Shown piece after piece: positions 9,975-21,323 of a stretch of DNA of 64,000 nucleotides. Below the pieces are notes generated by a model. The model was not told where the DNA came from, ran no database searches, and was given only the letters and a program-made list of their open reading frames with translations. Position numbers and translations under genes: made by a program. This DNA is from Neopestalotiopsis rosae (taxonomy: Eukaryota > Ascomycota > Sordariomycetes > Amphisphaeriales > Sporocadaceae): positions 2,976,001-3,040,000 of the forward strand of contig JALGAS010000005.1 in assembly GCA_023078685.1 (NCBI GenBank), written 5' to 3'. Position 1 is the stretch's first letter, and each line of letters starts with the position of its first letter.

Positions 9975-12538
9975 TCACTGATGCTTCAGAAGGTTGAAGT
10001 GGACTACTATCTTCTCCATGTCCATGTCAAGATCATCGGGGCCTCTGTCTCCCTTTGGTCTCGCTGCCAGAAGAGACACCTCGAAGCGATTTACTCCATA
10101 GTGTAAGTTCACTTCAAAGACGGGTAAATGACGCTTGTCTGCGGGAGGATGGTGTGATGGGTACAAGCGTTGATAATTGTGAGTGACATTGAGTCTCCAC
10201 TCGCGCTGCTGTTCTTCCAAGAATTGTGCAACATGAGGTTGAAGTTGCAGACGAAAGTAAGTTGAAGGGCAGTTCATGATGACTTCTTGCACCATCTCTG
10301 TAGTGCTTCCGGCGATCGTGATGTCCAGAGGGTTGTCTACAGCAAGTGTCGGGTGAGACTTGATTGTGAATCGGTTGATGAGGGTTTCGCACGGCTCTGC
10401 TCGAATATTAAAACATACTCAATGATTATGTGGTACGGGCATGGGCACTTACTGATTGCATGTGGTCGGTATTTCTGGCCCTCAAGAATCTCGGCCGGAG
10501 TGAGCTTCGGTGGGGGCGGCGGCGGGGCCGGGGGTGCCACAACGCCATTCGGAACCGGTTGCGCCACAGGCGCGAATTGTTGCTGCGTGATTACGGTAGG
10601 GTTGGGTGGCAGTATCGCAGGAGACTGACGGGCAGCATCCTCGGGCTTGACGACACCGGCGACAGAGGGACTGGGTGGAGCTGCTGAGGCGGACATGCTC
10701 CGGGTCTTGTCCGCTTGGTTGAGAGTAACGGGGCCGCTGAAGGGATTCCGTGCCACGGGGGTTCCGGTTCGAGTCGTCTCCCCTTCTGTCGGAGTAGCTG
10801 TTGCCGGAGCCGGTGATCCAGTTGCACTCTCCTTGCCTCCAGCGACATGAATCGTAATCTTCTTGGAATGCGAAGGTGTTTGGTTGTTCTGGGGGACCTT
10901 GAGCTTGATCTTGGGCTGTGGAGGTTCTGGAACCTGTTGCTTTGCTTCCCTGAGTAATCTCCTGAAATATGTCTTTGTTCCGTGTTAGCAACACTGGCAA
11001 TATGTTGTGAGCGACAATAAAGCCTTACCTCGAGTTCCTTGGCTAGCTCGGAAATCTCACTCCCGTCCTCGTTGTAGTGATAAGCATTCTTCCACAAGAG
11101 ACTGGCTTGGTCCTCGAATTGGGACCAGCTCTTGAAGTCGCTGACGCCGGTAGCATCGTTCCGACCGCGCTGCCCACGAACCTGCTTCTGGAGACCCTTT
11201 AGCGAGAGCGGCTCTGCAATGATCTCATAATAGTCTTTGAGACTGCGAGGTGGCAGATTGATGAAAGGCTGGAAAATAAGATAGTCACTATTCCCAGGGT
11301 TAGCTTGTGACGGCTCCATTTCGGCTTTGGGCAATAGACTGACTCTTGATCCGTCTTTTGCATCGTGTCAGCTATGATCTTTTCTTGAGCTTGCTGGAAA
11401 GTCAGTCCCTTGAAGCCCGCTTGGTCAATGACCTGCGCCGACGACGATCGTGAGGCCTTGGGCGTTGGTGCTGCTGCACTTCGTGAAAGGCGCCCTGCTC
11501 TGCGACCACGCTTGGCGGGCGTTGGTTCTGGCTCGACCTCTTCCTCTTCATCCTCTTCATCTTCTTCCTCCTCCTTCTCCTCTTCAGCTTCAGCATCGGC
11601 ATCGGACATATCCACGTCTTCTTCTTCCTCCTCGCCAGGAGCATCCTCTTCTTGTTCGTCTTCATCATCGTCGTTGTCACCGCGTTCCTTGCCAGGACTA
11701 GGTGGAAGAGGTGTGGGAATAGCCTGATAGTTTCCTGACTTGTACGCAGGGTTCGTCTTTACCATCAAATTACTGACAGCTTTACGGATGCGCTCGGCGT
11801 CATTGAAAGTCTCAGACGTGCGCGGGTTGTTCTCCTTGGCATTCTGTACAAGACGTTTGAAGTCGCTTTCCAGCGACGATAAGTTGGGATATCCATGGTT
11901 CTTGAGCTTCTTCTCGAGTAGCTCAAGGGACAATGGCAGTCGAACTTTCTTGTAGTAGTCTGGGTCTGAGGTCTTGCTAGGAAGCTTTTCGAATATAGGA
12001 GCAACTGCACGACCACTGGAGTCGAGGAGTGAATATATTAGCTACGGTTGAAATTCAGACAATTGATCAATGGATAACTCACTTCTTATCAGTAGTTGCA
12101 CGAATGGTCTCTAGCATGTTCAGTCCATAAGCCGTTGTAGATTCTGCTGATTCGCCTTTAGATAGATCGCCGAATTCCTGCCTCGAGGTTAGCGAAGTTC
12201 GACTATAGGTTGGTTGACAATGACTATAATCGGGGTTCGCGACGGGCTTCTACGAGCTAAGGAGTATTATGATGGAACAAGATTGGTGCTGGTGCAAGCC
12301 CGCCATCATAACTCCGAGATCTTGCAAGTCCCATACTCGCTTTGCTGCTGCAACCGCCACAGCCGGGTAACCTCGAGGATAAACAGACTGATATAATACG
12401 CCCAAGCTGGTTGCAGCTTGGTTCGTGGCATGGAACAAAAGGGCTTACCTCTTCAAGCCTCCGGCGCTTTGCGGCGCGATCCGGAGTGCCAGGCACATTG
12501 TCGCCATTTGCAATGCTTGACTTTCGCTTGTTCTCCAT
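9975..12538 (-). CDS. rsc4: Double-bromodomain protein, RSC chromatin-remodelling subunit Rsc4
   Basis: Six exons: 12449-12538, 12083-12177, 11344-12015, 11029-11287, 10453-10972 and 9975-10396. The phases agree and give 685 residues. The N-terminus MENKRKSS and the KRRRLEE patch look nuclear. Bromodomain 1 spans about residues 40-145 (DPDYYKKVRLPLSLELLEKK). A long Glu/Asp tract follows at about 165-215, then a basic KRGRRAGRL patch. Bromodomain 2 lies at about 255-365 (DYYEIIAEPLSLKGLQ, with the acetyl-lysine-binding Asn in YHYN). The C-terminal third has a Pro/Ala-rich linker and a conserved globular region (AEILEGQKYRPHAI to the end) typical of fungal Rsc4. The family binds acetylated histone tails in the RSC remodeller. 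The third intron uses a weak GTCAGT donor. Confidence 0.88.
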
Positions 12539-13836
12539 CTTTCCGGGATGCAAACGAAGTGCAAGGCAGCGTGCAGACGGCGGAAGAAGATTCTTCTTAT
12601 ATCAATATTGGATGCACGCACAATTGCGTGTGGACTCGAGTGCGCTGCGGTCGGTATTCGATGATGTTGGATGCGGCTGCGGGCTGCGACAACGACGCGA
12701 TTTGCACGCGGTAGGAGCTCTTTTGCGACGGACGACCTAACACCAGTGCCTTCAAGAAGCGAGCGGGCGGGCGGGCGAAAGCGCCGGGATTGGATTGGGA
12801 TGGCTGGGGTCTTGGTCGCGGATTTTAGATCGGACAGAAAATACTCGCGGCTCGTTGTAAGTAGTGTGGATTCGATGGGGTCGAGGAGAGGTTCGAATTG
12901 TAGATGCACTGCAACGACTCACAATGAGTGTGTGAAGATTGTCGCTACTGGGTTGGCGGACTTGCTACGGGCAGCGCAGCGCAAAAGGCCAACAAGCATG
13001 CCTCAATAATTGCACAGCAGATTGCAGCAATAATTTGCTTGTTGGTGGCTGCAGGCTAAACTCGCTATTGGGCTTATTGCATTACAGTGGGCTCAGTGGA
13101 CTGCTGTTGAGGCGCAAAAACCTCTCCCCGCTATCTTTTCTCTGGGAGAGCGGATCAGATTGTGGCTGACCGGAGAGCTTGCCCGCTCGCCCTGGACTCC
13201 AAATGGCCTAGTCCTCAAATTCATTCCGCTCGCAAGCTGCACAATTAATTGAAACCGCTGCATCCAGGTCACATCTGCGACCATTCAGTACAGTTTTACT
13301 ACGCTACTACTAGCAGCGAAACCGACCGCCGGCGCTCTCTCATTGTCTTTCTTCACTTCTTGCAGTTTATTTCCAGTCAAGTCGTGCCTGGTCAGTCATA
13401 ATTGTCTTTGCGTTGCACCAAAGTCTTTCCGAAGCCTCTCGAAACCTCGGACCGTTTTATTTCGCGAAAACCTAGGAGTGTGGCTATCAACAACCCGCGT
13501 CTTGTCGTCCTCGGTCTCTCCAAGAAGGCCCATCTGCCCGCCTTCGAATTATTTCACAACCCCACGCGACCGACAACCCCTCCCCTACCTAACCGTTGTT
13601 TACTTGGACTGCGGGACACCACCACCGTCACTTGACATACAACAACGGCCACTTCCTCTCTGCGCTTGACCTACCTGACCACCGAGGCTCTTCTTCTTCT
13701 TCGCCTTTCACCGGCAAATAGTCATAGCTGCGACAAGTAGCACAGCGCGCCCTTGCTGCATCTACCGCCTGTTTCTTACCAGTAGAATCACCTTTTTGAA
13801 TCGCGAAAAGAAACTAGAGACGAGAAAACCGCCAAA
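12539..13836. promoter_or_regulatory. Divergent promoter region between RSC4 and CKS1
   Basis: 1.3 kb shared by two genes transcribed away from each other. Next to CKS1 (about 13330-13830) lies a long pyrimidine-rich leader with CTTTC and CTTCTTC runs, typical of fungal transcription start zones. No gene is supported in between, and individual factor sites cannot be assigned. Confidence 0.5.
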
Positions 13837-14361
13837 ATGCCGAACCCCATGAACATCGACATGAGCCGTCGCAACAAGAGCCCTCGCGCTCTTACTGACA
13901 ACGAGCGCGCTCGGTTGGAGGAGTACATTGACAGCATCCACTACTCGGCACGGTAAGTTGCTTGCCTCTGGCCATTGATGATCTCCAAACAGAATCTGAT
14001 ACGGCCTATCCAGCTACTCGGACAGCGAGTATGAGTACAGGCATGTGCAGCTACCCAAGGCAATGCTCAAGGCTATCCCCAAGGATTACCACGACGCTGC
14101 ACATGGTACACTGAAGTTGCTCTGGGAGGATGAGTGGCGCGGCATCGGCATCACGCAGGTAAGCAAAGCGCGTCGCGAACTCTGGTCTTGTCGCAGAGGT
14201 TAACCACGCTTATAGAGTCTGGGCTGGGAGCATTACGAAGTCCACGAGCCTGAGCCACATATTCTGCTGTTCAAGTAAGTTGTTCTCTAAACTCAAAGGA
14301 TAAAGAACAGATAGACTGACAGGAGTATAGGCGACCGCTCAACTACCAGCCCCCTCAGTGA
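13837..14361 (+). CDS. cks1: Cyclin-dependent kinase regulatory subunit Cks1/Suc1
   Basis: Four exons (13837-13952, 14014-14158, 14216-14274, 14331-14361) encode 116 residues, close to S. pombe Suc1 (113). Cks proteins bind the CDK C-lobe and a phosphothreonine site to promote multisite phosphorylation of cell-cycle targets. Visible signatures are [54 protein letters not shown] and RPLNYQ. The HxPEPH segment is the family hinge, and the [11 protein letters not shown] region supplies anion-site residues. All exons are short and introns fall every 60-145 nt, so no long open frame marks the gene. The identification is nonetheless secure. The ATG follows AAA (GCCAAAATGC), a good fungal start context. 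Confidence 0.96.
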
Positions 14362-16556
14362 TTAGAGTCTCTCAACTGGCACAAGTGCCACCCTTGGCCA
14401 ACACTTGTAGGCCTCTCACCACTCCGACCGCGCGACTTCTGCATAGCGATTTGCATTTTGTACGAGTATTATAATGCTTCGAGACGATTTGCGGCTTGTT
14501 TTCTCATCACGTGCCTTTCGGCATCAATTTCAACCTCCAGTCCGGCGCGTTCCTCCCTAGACCGGAGCTGTATGCCGACGGATCAGTCACCACTCTGGGG
14601 AGGGCCGACTTTTCCACCTGATCTCGGTCGAAAAAGGGGCATGCCATCTCTATGATCACGGAGAAGTGGGGCGATCGATGGACCACGGATGGTCAGAGAC
14701 AAGCATCAAAAGGGGCAATCCACTGGCAGCGTCGTACAAGACAGCATGGAGGGGCGTGATATTCTAGCGGTGGCAGGCACTCAGGATATACCTTTGATAC
14801 ATCCAGTTGGAGGGGCTCACAGTCGCTATGCCCTCATGTCGCCTCGCCAGTGACTCTCGATGTCGGGTGCGAAGAGGTCTCGGCTAATTTCGGGGAACGA
14901 GTAGTGTCAATTCCATTGCATATCTAGGCAAGAAAGTGAACTGCGACATAATATAAAGAAATTGCATTACAACAAAACCCCATGGACTGTTGATCACATC
15001 AAATGTTTTGTGCATCTAGATACGAGATAAGACTTCTATGGCCAACCGTGTTTGTAAGGCCTCGTCTTCATCTGAGCATCTTTGTAGCTCCATGTTCATG
15101 AATGTACGCGGTGGAAATAGCATCATGTAGACAATATACGACCTACGTTAAAGTAAAAAAGCGTCATGACAGGGGCAGCACCTGGGTCATGCAACTGTTG
15201 CGTACATAGGAAGCCAGGGTACGTAGCGGGGAGCGCAAATGGCCTAGACGAGATATGTACGCAGTGCATGGAGGGAGCGAGTGCGGAATTTATGTCTGGA
15301 ATGCTGCACTCGATCAAGTAGTAAACACGGTGGGTCTAATCAACCTCAGGGTCTGAAATATAATAGAGTTTATAGCGAAAACGGCTTTGATTCCTTTTGC
15401 TGGACAATGAGCATTTGGCATCCCATACCGCTACCGACGTTCCTGAACTCGTAACGTTGACATACTCAATAGTTTGCATCTCCCCATGACGTACGGGTAT
15501 GGGCGGCGACAAGCAGTGTATATTTAGAGCAGCCGGGGGCGACAAGACGAAAGGGAAAGAAAAGTCATGCTAGTTTGCAATCATCAGATGTTGTAGAATG
15601 GCAATTCTGGCCACATTGCAGCAAACACCACTCGAGCTTATGGCCTACTCGAGTCATCCTGTGGCCAGGTAATGTCAGTCAGCTTGGGACAAGTTGCCCA
15701 AAAAGGATTGATGATCGGACCATGGATCGAACCATTGTCACACCAATCAACCAACAGGAATCCTGGAACCCTTGGAAATCCATAGATGTTTTTCTTTGTA
15801 ATATGCATACCGTACCGTATTGTGTGTACATAGTCATGTAGAGCCTGTCCAGGTGCAGATAGACAAGTTCAATAGAAGTGAACACGTTGAGGATCAGCAG
15901 TCCCATCCACTATAATTCCCTTGCCCCCCAATTCGGGACAAATCCACCTGGTCTGCAACCTCCCCAGATTTAAGCTTGTTCTTTCAGATTCTAATTCGCC
16001 TTCAGTCCAGGTGCCTGCATTCACCCGGCCAGCCCGTACCCCTTCCATAGGCGCCCTCATTAATAAAAGAATCGGTGCTGCTTTCCCATTCTAGGCACGG
16101 AAAAGCACCCGAACTATACATACATTCTTTCTTCTTTCCAATCTGCCATCTACTGAATGCTTGGTACCTAGCTTTGACCCTCCACCACGACCGACGATCC
16201 TGGCCTCCATCCTTCTCTGCATTCTCGGCTCTCGTTTCATCCTGCTGTCACATCCCCGTCGCTTGTGACAAGGTTCTTTGATTCCCTTGAGGACACGCTT
16301 TCGCTGGCCGTGTGCACCAATCCGGCATCTTTGTTGCATCCGACCTACATACGAGCTACCTACCTGCCTTATCCCACGATCCGATATAATACCCGCTGCA
16401 CCCTCCCAGACCCGCATGGTCTGCGCTGTCTGTTGCGATGCGATCAGCAGCGAAGCTCTTCTACCTGACCTTGTTCTCGCTCTGGAACGGTCCTGCGGCA
16501 TGCAGCAATGAAGCTTCAAGGTCTCACGAGGACGCCTGCTCGGTACGATCACCATC
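14362..16556. other. Intergenic region with ERO1 promoter
   Basis: 2.2 kb between CKS1 and ERO1. The CKS1 3' UTR occupies the start. The last 400-500 bases are pyrimidine-rich and should hold the ERO1 promoter and leader. Several short frames exist on both strands, but none has protein-like composition or splice support. Confidence 0.5.
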
Positions 16557-18508
16557 ATGAAACTCTTGACTTACTACTTCCTCAACCTGCTCTGCCACGT
16601 CTTTGTGGTGGCATCAGATCTTGATTCTCTTTCTTCCTCTCGCTCCCCAGGTCATATTCCTACTTCTAACTCCATATCTGGCCAGATAACACCCGGCAGC
16701 ATTATCAGTGATGCCTGTGTTTCGTACTCGAACCTAGAGGAGCTCAACACTCGAGTCAAGCCAACGATTGACGACCTAATCCAGAATACCGACTTCTTCT
16801 CCCACTACCGCCTTCCTCTCTATAGCAAGACCTGTCCATTCTGGAATGACGATAATGGCATATGTGGCAATTACGCATGCGCCGTAAGCACCATCGACGA
16901 CGAGAAGGATATTCCCTTGGCATGGCGCGCCGACGAGCTGAGTAAGCTCCAAGGACCCAAGGCTGAGCACCCGGGCAAGAAAGCTCAAAAGGAGCGACCC
17001 CAGAGACCCCTACAAGGTTCATTAGGCGAGGATGTAGGGGAGAGTTGTGTGGTCGAGTACGACGACGAGTGCGACGAGCGCGACTATTGCGTTCCCGAGG
17101 ATGAGAGCGCAAGCGCCAAGGGCGTGTATGTATCCCTGGTGCAAAACCCGGAGCGCTTTACCGGCTATGGCGGCGAGAGCGCAAAGATGGTCTGGGACGC
17201 CATTTACCGAGAAAATTGCTTCAATAAGGCCTCGTTTCCTGAATCTGCTGGGTTGGGCATGTCCTACTCCAACTCCATGGGACCTGCTGCGCAGGACTTC
17301 AGAGCAGTGCTACAGAATGTTGGCCGACAGCAGGCTTTGACACAAACGGAGAGCTCGCTTGCCCCAATGGGCACCTTGGAAGATGAATGTCTAGAGAAGC
17401 GCGTCTTTTTCCGCGTCGTCTCGGGCATGCACGCCAGCATCAGCACCCACATTTGCTGGGACTACCTAAACCAGACGAGCGGCGAGTGGCAGCACAACTT
17501 GCAGTGCTACGAGGATCGAATCCATACCCACCCAGAGCGCATCTCGAACTTGTACTTCAACTACGCCCTGATCACCCGTGCAATCAGCAAGATCGGTCCA
17601 TATCTGGATAATTACACCTTTTGCACAGGCGACCCGCCCCAAGACAGTGCCACGAAATCCAAGGTTGCCGCGGTAGTACAAGCCGCTCTCAAGCAGCCAG
17701 AGATCTTTGACGAGAGTCTCATGTTCAAGAACGGCGAAGGGCCCAGCTTGAAGCAGGAATTCAAGGACAACTTCCGCAATATTAGCAGAATCATGGACTG
17801 CGTGTCTTGCGACAAATGCCGACTTTGGGGCAAACTCCAAGTCAATGGCTATGGAAGCGCTCTCAAGGTTCTTTTCGAATTCGATAACCAAAGTGGCGAG
17901 GTCCCAGTCTTGTCAAGAACGGAGCTCGTAGCACTATTCAACCTGTACGGTCGCCTGAGCAGTTCCGTCAACGCCATCACAAAGTTCCGTGAGATGCTAG
18001 AGGCCAAGAATGCTGCCGAGAAGCATATTGAACAGGCTGTCAAGTCTGATACGATACCTGAGCGTGCCAAGAAACCGCACGCTGTCAAGCCTCAGCCCAA
18101 GACAGCCGCCAAAGAAGCAAATGAGGCAGCCCAAGATGAGTGGGCTGGCTATGATGCTACTGCTTCTCCAGGTTCCCGTCAAACAAGAAAACCCAAGCAG
18201 CCAGAATCTCTTGGGGACAGCGTCATGGACGAATACAACCGGGTCATGGCAGTCTTCAAATATGTCATGTCCTCTTTTCTATACGTTCCAAAATTTTGGT
18301 AAGCCTTACTCAACTTGGTCAGTTGAGCACATGATTAACTGTCCTCAGCTGGTACTCCTTCCTATACGAGGCCGATCGAGCCTATAGATATTACGTCGGA
18401 ATGTACCTACCACCCCGAGAACCCTATGTCATCTGGCCTGACCTGGATGACATTCTGGCCGGTAATGCGGGTCAGCCACAAGCTCCCGCTCGCGAGCGAG
18501 AACTTTGA
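16557..18508 (+). CDS. ero1: Endoplasmic reticulum oxidoreductin Ero1
   Basis: Two exons (16557-18298, 18349-18508) give 633 residues. Ero1 is an FAD-dependent oxidase on the lumenal ER membrane that reoxidises protein disulfide isomerase and passes electrons to oxygen. A signal peptide is clear (MKLLTYYFLNLLCHVFVVAS). The shuttle-type cysteines lie in CPFWNDDNGICGNYAC (Cys93, 103, 108), and Cys415, 418 and 421 form the active-site CVSCDKC. ENCF, SISTHICWDYLN and GYGSALKVLFE are further family blocks. After residue 520 a charged linker precedes a conserved C-terminal piece (YSFLYEADRAYRYYVG) that is split by the only intron. Several N-x-S/T sequons are present. Regulation by the unfolded protein response is expected for the family, but I found no certain element. 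Confidence 0.96.
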
Positions 18509-19029
18509 GGTTACCAATATATTACCAATATATCAAAGCAAACGGAAGGCGAACAATCTCCTGTCCTACATCTTTCAGTTGCCTAGGTCATAGAACATGG
18601 CAAACCATACACCTTATGATCCAAAAGATATTTGGATTTGCAAAGTTTATTACATCATTTTCGGCATTCATGGTCATAAAAGGATCGCAAACCGCAAGCA
18701 TTATATCATCTGAAGCATGGCCCCGGCGTTTTCATGGCAGGTTGTTTTGATTCCAACATTCGTGTTGAGGGTTAGCAAATGATTTATTTGGTCGCTCTCC
18801 CTGGATTTTGACAGATGCAAGATTTGCATATAACATGTATAGAAGACACGCCACCTGAATCGGTTCTGGCGTGTCTGAATATTTGTCTTAGACAATCTCA
18901 TAATTCATTAAATGCTCGTCAAGTCATCTACTCGGATGGAGATAGTGTCTGCGATGTTCCTGTGATTTTTCCTCAGCGTAGTCCACACTGTAATCGTGTC
19001 TCTGGACGCTAGATGTGTGCCGTGATTCA
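18509..19029. other. Convergent 3' spacer between ERO1 and USB1
   Basis: 521 bases holding the two 3' ends. Just after the ERO1 stop there is a short tandem repeat (TTACCAATATA twice, about 18512-18534). No gene is seen. Confidence 0.55.
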
Positions 19030-20181
19030 TCATTCAGTATAGAAGAGCGCTCTTCTTTTTCTCGGACCTATGCTGTCGCCATTCCCAGATGCGGCCAGAG
19101 GCAGATGCGTGATTGTATTTCCAATCTTTGCCTTCATCCCGTCGACTCTAATACTCATCTCTTCGATGGCCCTTCTATATTGGATCATTCGGTAAACCTC
19201 CTGCGTTACCCGCTTTAGCTCATCAGTCGGCTCGGAGAATGACCATGCCACAGACACATGGAACGCATCACCCACGTCTCGGGCCGTGCCTCCATCTTCG
19301 GTATGTTTGAACGCATATAGTTCTGGCTGCCCAAAGGACTGGCACAGCGAATTACAATGCCGAAGCAGCGCACCAAGCTCCTCGTTCTTCTGCTGCTTCA
19401 TCTCGCTCTTTGCCTTGGCAAAACTTCGTCCTGGCAAATTTGACGACGATGGGGCTATGATCGAAGTCCGGGACCTCACCCTCAAGACCAGAAAGCTTCG
19501 CGCGCTCTCGTGTGTCCGGTGCCACTCTAGCCCGTCGGGCGCGAGATCAAAGGCCTGGGCTCCCGACTTTGACACCACGTCCCGGACGCGGTCCAAGAAC
19601 TCGTCCTTGCGGGCCGTGGTCAGGGACAGCGGCCGCGAGAGCGAGATGTGCAGCGGCAAGGGGGCACCGAGATCCGAGGTCAAAAAGTCGTGGATCGTGA
19701 CGACCGCTTCTTCCGCCCGAGTACAACTGTTCTTTTTATCCTCCAGCCGCGACGACAGCGTCGAGAGCAGCGAGCTCAGAAGCTCGTGCTCGGCGCCCGT
19801 CGGGTGCCACTCGACGTACAGGTGGCTGGGCCAGTTGCCGGCAATGTGCGGGACCTGGCGCCGGCGGCCCTGGTGCAGCGACGGGTCGTCCGTGTTGCTC
19901 CGGCGCACCGTCGAGGCGTAGAGGTCGTGAAAGGCAGAGGGGAGAGGCGGCAGATCCACATTTCCCTCTGTCTTCTTCTTCTTCTTCTTCTGCTGCTGCT
20001 GCTGTTGCTTCTTTGGGGCCGAAGACGGCACGGACGACGGGTCATGGTCCTCCTCGTCGAACGATTTCTTCTGCCGCTTGGGCGCCGGGCCGGAATCGCG
20101 CCCTGCTGTGTCCTCCTCTTCCCGGCCGCGATCCGAAGCTGCGGACGACTCCGAGTCGCTGTCGTAGTCCACGAGAGCCAT
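19030..20181 (-). CDS. usb1: U6 snRNA phosphodiesterase Usb1/Mpn1
   Basis: Single exon, 383 residues with the start MALVDYDSD at 20181; an in-frame upstream extension to 20304 was rejected because MALVDYDSDSE is the family's usual opening. Usb1 is a 2H phosphodiesterase that trims and protects the 3' end of U6 snRNA. The two catalytic motifs are HIS at residue 178 (LHISLSRP) and HVS at residue 308 (FHVSVAWS). The substrate-lining NWPSHLYVEW block lies upstream. Residues 1-70 are acidic, then basic and low-complexity, with six Gln followed by six Lys encoded by CTG/CTT-type repeats on the plus strand. They probably act as a nuclear localisation region. The extra low-complexity leader makes it longer than human USB1 (265). 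Confidence 0.93.
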   Translation of the reverse strand: MALVDYDSDSESSAASDRGREEEDTAGRDSGPAPKRQKKSFDEEDHDPSSVPSSAPKKQQQQQQKKKKKKTEGNVDLPPLPSAFHDLYASTVRRSNTDDPSLHQGRRRQVPHIAGNWPSHLYVEWHPTGAEHELLSSLLSTLSSRLEDKKNSCTRAEEAVVTIHDFLTSDLGAPLPLHISLSRPLSLTTARKDEFLDRVRDVVSKSGAQAFDLAPDGLEWHRTHESARSFLVLRVRSRTSIIAPSSSNLPGRSFAKAKSEMKQQKNEELGALLRHCNSLCQSFGQPELYAFKHTEDGGTARDVGDAFHVSVAWSFSEPTDELKRVTQEVYRMIQYRRAIEEMSIRVDGMKAKIGNTITHLPLAASGNGDSIGPRKRRALFYTE

Positions 20182-20545
20182 GAGTGCCCTTGGCCTGTTC
20201 CGAGACTTGGAACGAGAAACTTGTTTGCCTTGCCTGGTTACCGGGCAACTCCCATCATGCCTCCAGCGCGCGAAGGGTAGGGCGTTACTAGTGCAGGCAG
20301 GCAATCCACGAAATTTCCCACGCCCACCGAAGCTAGGTCCCCAGTCTTTCTCAGACTGAACTGCCTTTCTAGCTTTTCCCCCGAATTGTTTGGTTCGTGA
20401 TCTGGAGTGGGTATGGGGGAAAGTTGAGATTGATCATAATAATGGAGGTCCCTAGATGTACTGCAAGTGGGTTCTGCACTTGACTGTTGAAATACAAATG
20501 TGCATGGAATAAGGCCCCACGCTAGCACATATATAAGGCTGAACG

Positions 20546-20680
20546 AAATAATATAATAATTAGATTCTAAATATTGATATTTATTTATTTTATAGAAAAA
20601 AACTTTAAATAGCTTAAAGTTTTTTCTATTCTAAAATATAAATAAAAACTGGATTCTGAGATTATTATTGAATCTAAGGG
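20546..20680. repeat. AT-rich imperfect palindrome, MITE-like or RIP-decayed
   Basis: Two arms of about 55-60 nt face each other around a centre near 20610. The core stem is ATAGAAAAAAACTTTA against TAAAGTTTTTTCTAT, with a loop AATAGC. Outer parts pair imperfectly (TATTTATTTATTTTATAG with CTATTCTAAAATATAAATA). The block is far more AT-rich than its flanks. A short foldback transposable element or a RIP-mutated inverted repeat would both fit. No target-site duplication could be fixed. Confidence 0.6.
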
Positions 20681-21281
20681 ATCGGTCGAAGGAGGCCGGG
20701 TCAGGGCAGTAGTCCCCCGACTCTGGACGGCATTGCAATATGCCCTGTTCAATATTTCTGGCGACGTATGGCAGTCGCCGTGTGAATGCGTCCCACTTGG
20801 TCTTTAGACCTTTGGGAAGATTGCCCAGAGAATGCTTTTATCCCCCAAACGTACCTTATTAATGCTGATTCGTTGATTGTACAGAAGTCGGCGGCCTCGT
20901 TCAACTACACTTGGAACAGATAAAGTAGGGTGTCGACGACAAGGTGGAAGAGGCCGTTGGTGAAGCCACAGAAGAGCTGTTGACATACCATGAGGACTGA
21001 AGCCGGAAGCTCCCTTGACAATGCTCGGTCAGGTGTCAAGTACTGTCAATATCAGCTTGCGCCTCCAGATACTCAAAATGAGCATAATATCGAACCAGGA
21101 ATACTTGCCAAGCAGAACTTTGCGCAGGACTGCCCAAAAGAACGTGAAGAGGAAAAAAACAAATAAGATAAACGGAATAAATGAATGCTAGACGGGAAAG
21201 TATTAGCAAAAATGTTTTTCTGACTGATCAGTTTCCCTTTTTTCTCTTTTAAAATATTCTTTATTCTTTAAGCAAAAAAGC

Positions 21282-21282
<1 letters not shown>

Positions 21283-21317
<35 letters not shown>
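21283..21317 (+). repeat. Homopolymer of 35 A
   Basis: An uninterrupted run of 35 adenines, preceded by an AT-rich segment containing TTCTTTATTCTTTAAG. It could be the tail of an old non-LTR or SINE insertion, a retroposed transcript, or slippage-expanded DNA. No coding retro-element is visible upstream. Confidence 0.8.

Positions 21318-21323
<6 letters not shown>

Noticed and set aside
11410..11727. Serine-run frame on the plus strand
   Set aside because: It is the antisense of the Glu/Asp tract of RSC4.
20182..20304. 41-residue upstream extension of USB1
   Set aside because: The sequence is basic and non-conserved, and the internal ATG at 20181 starts with the expected acidic leader.
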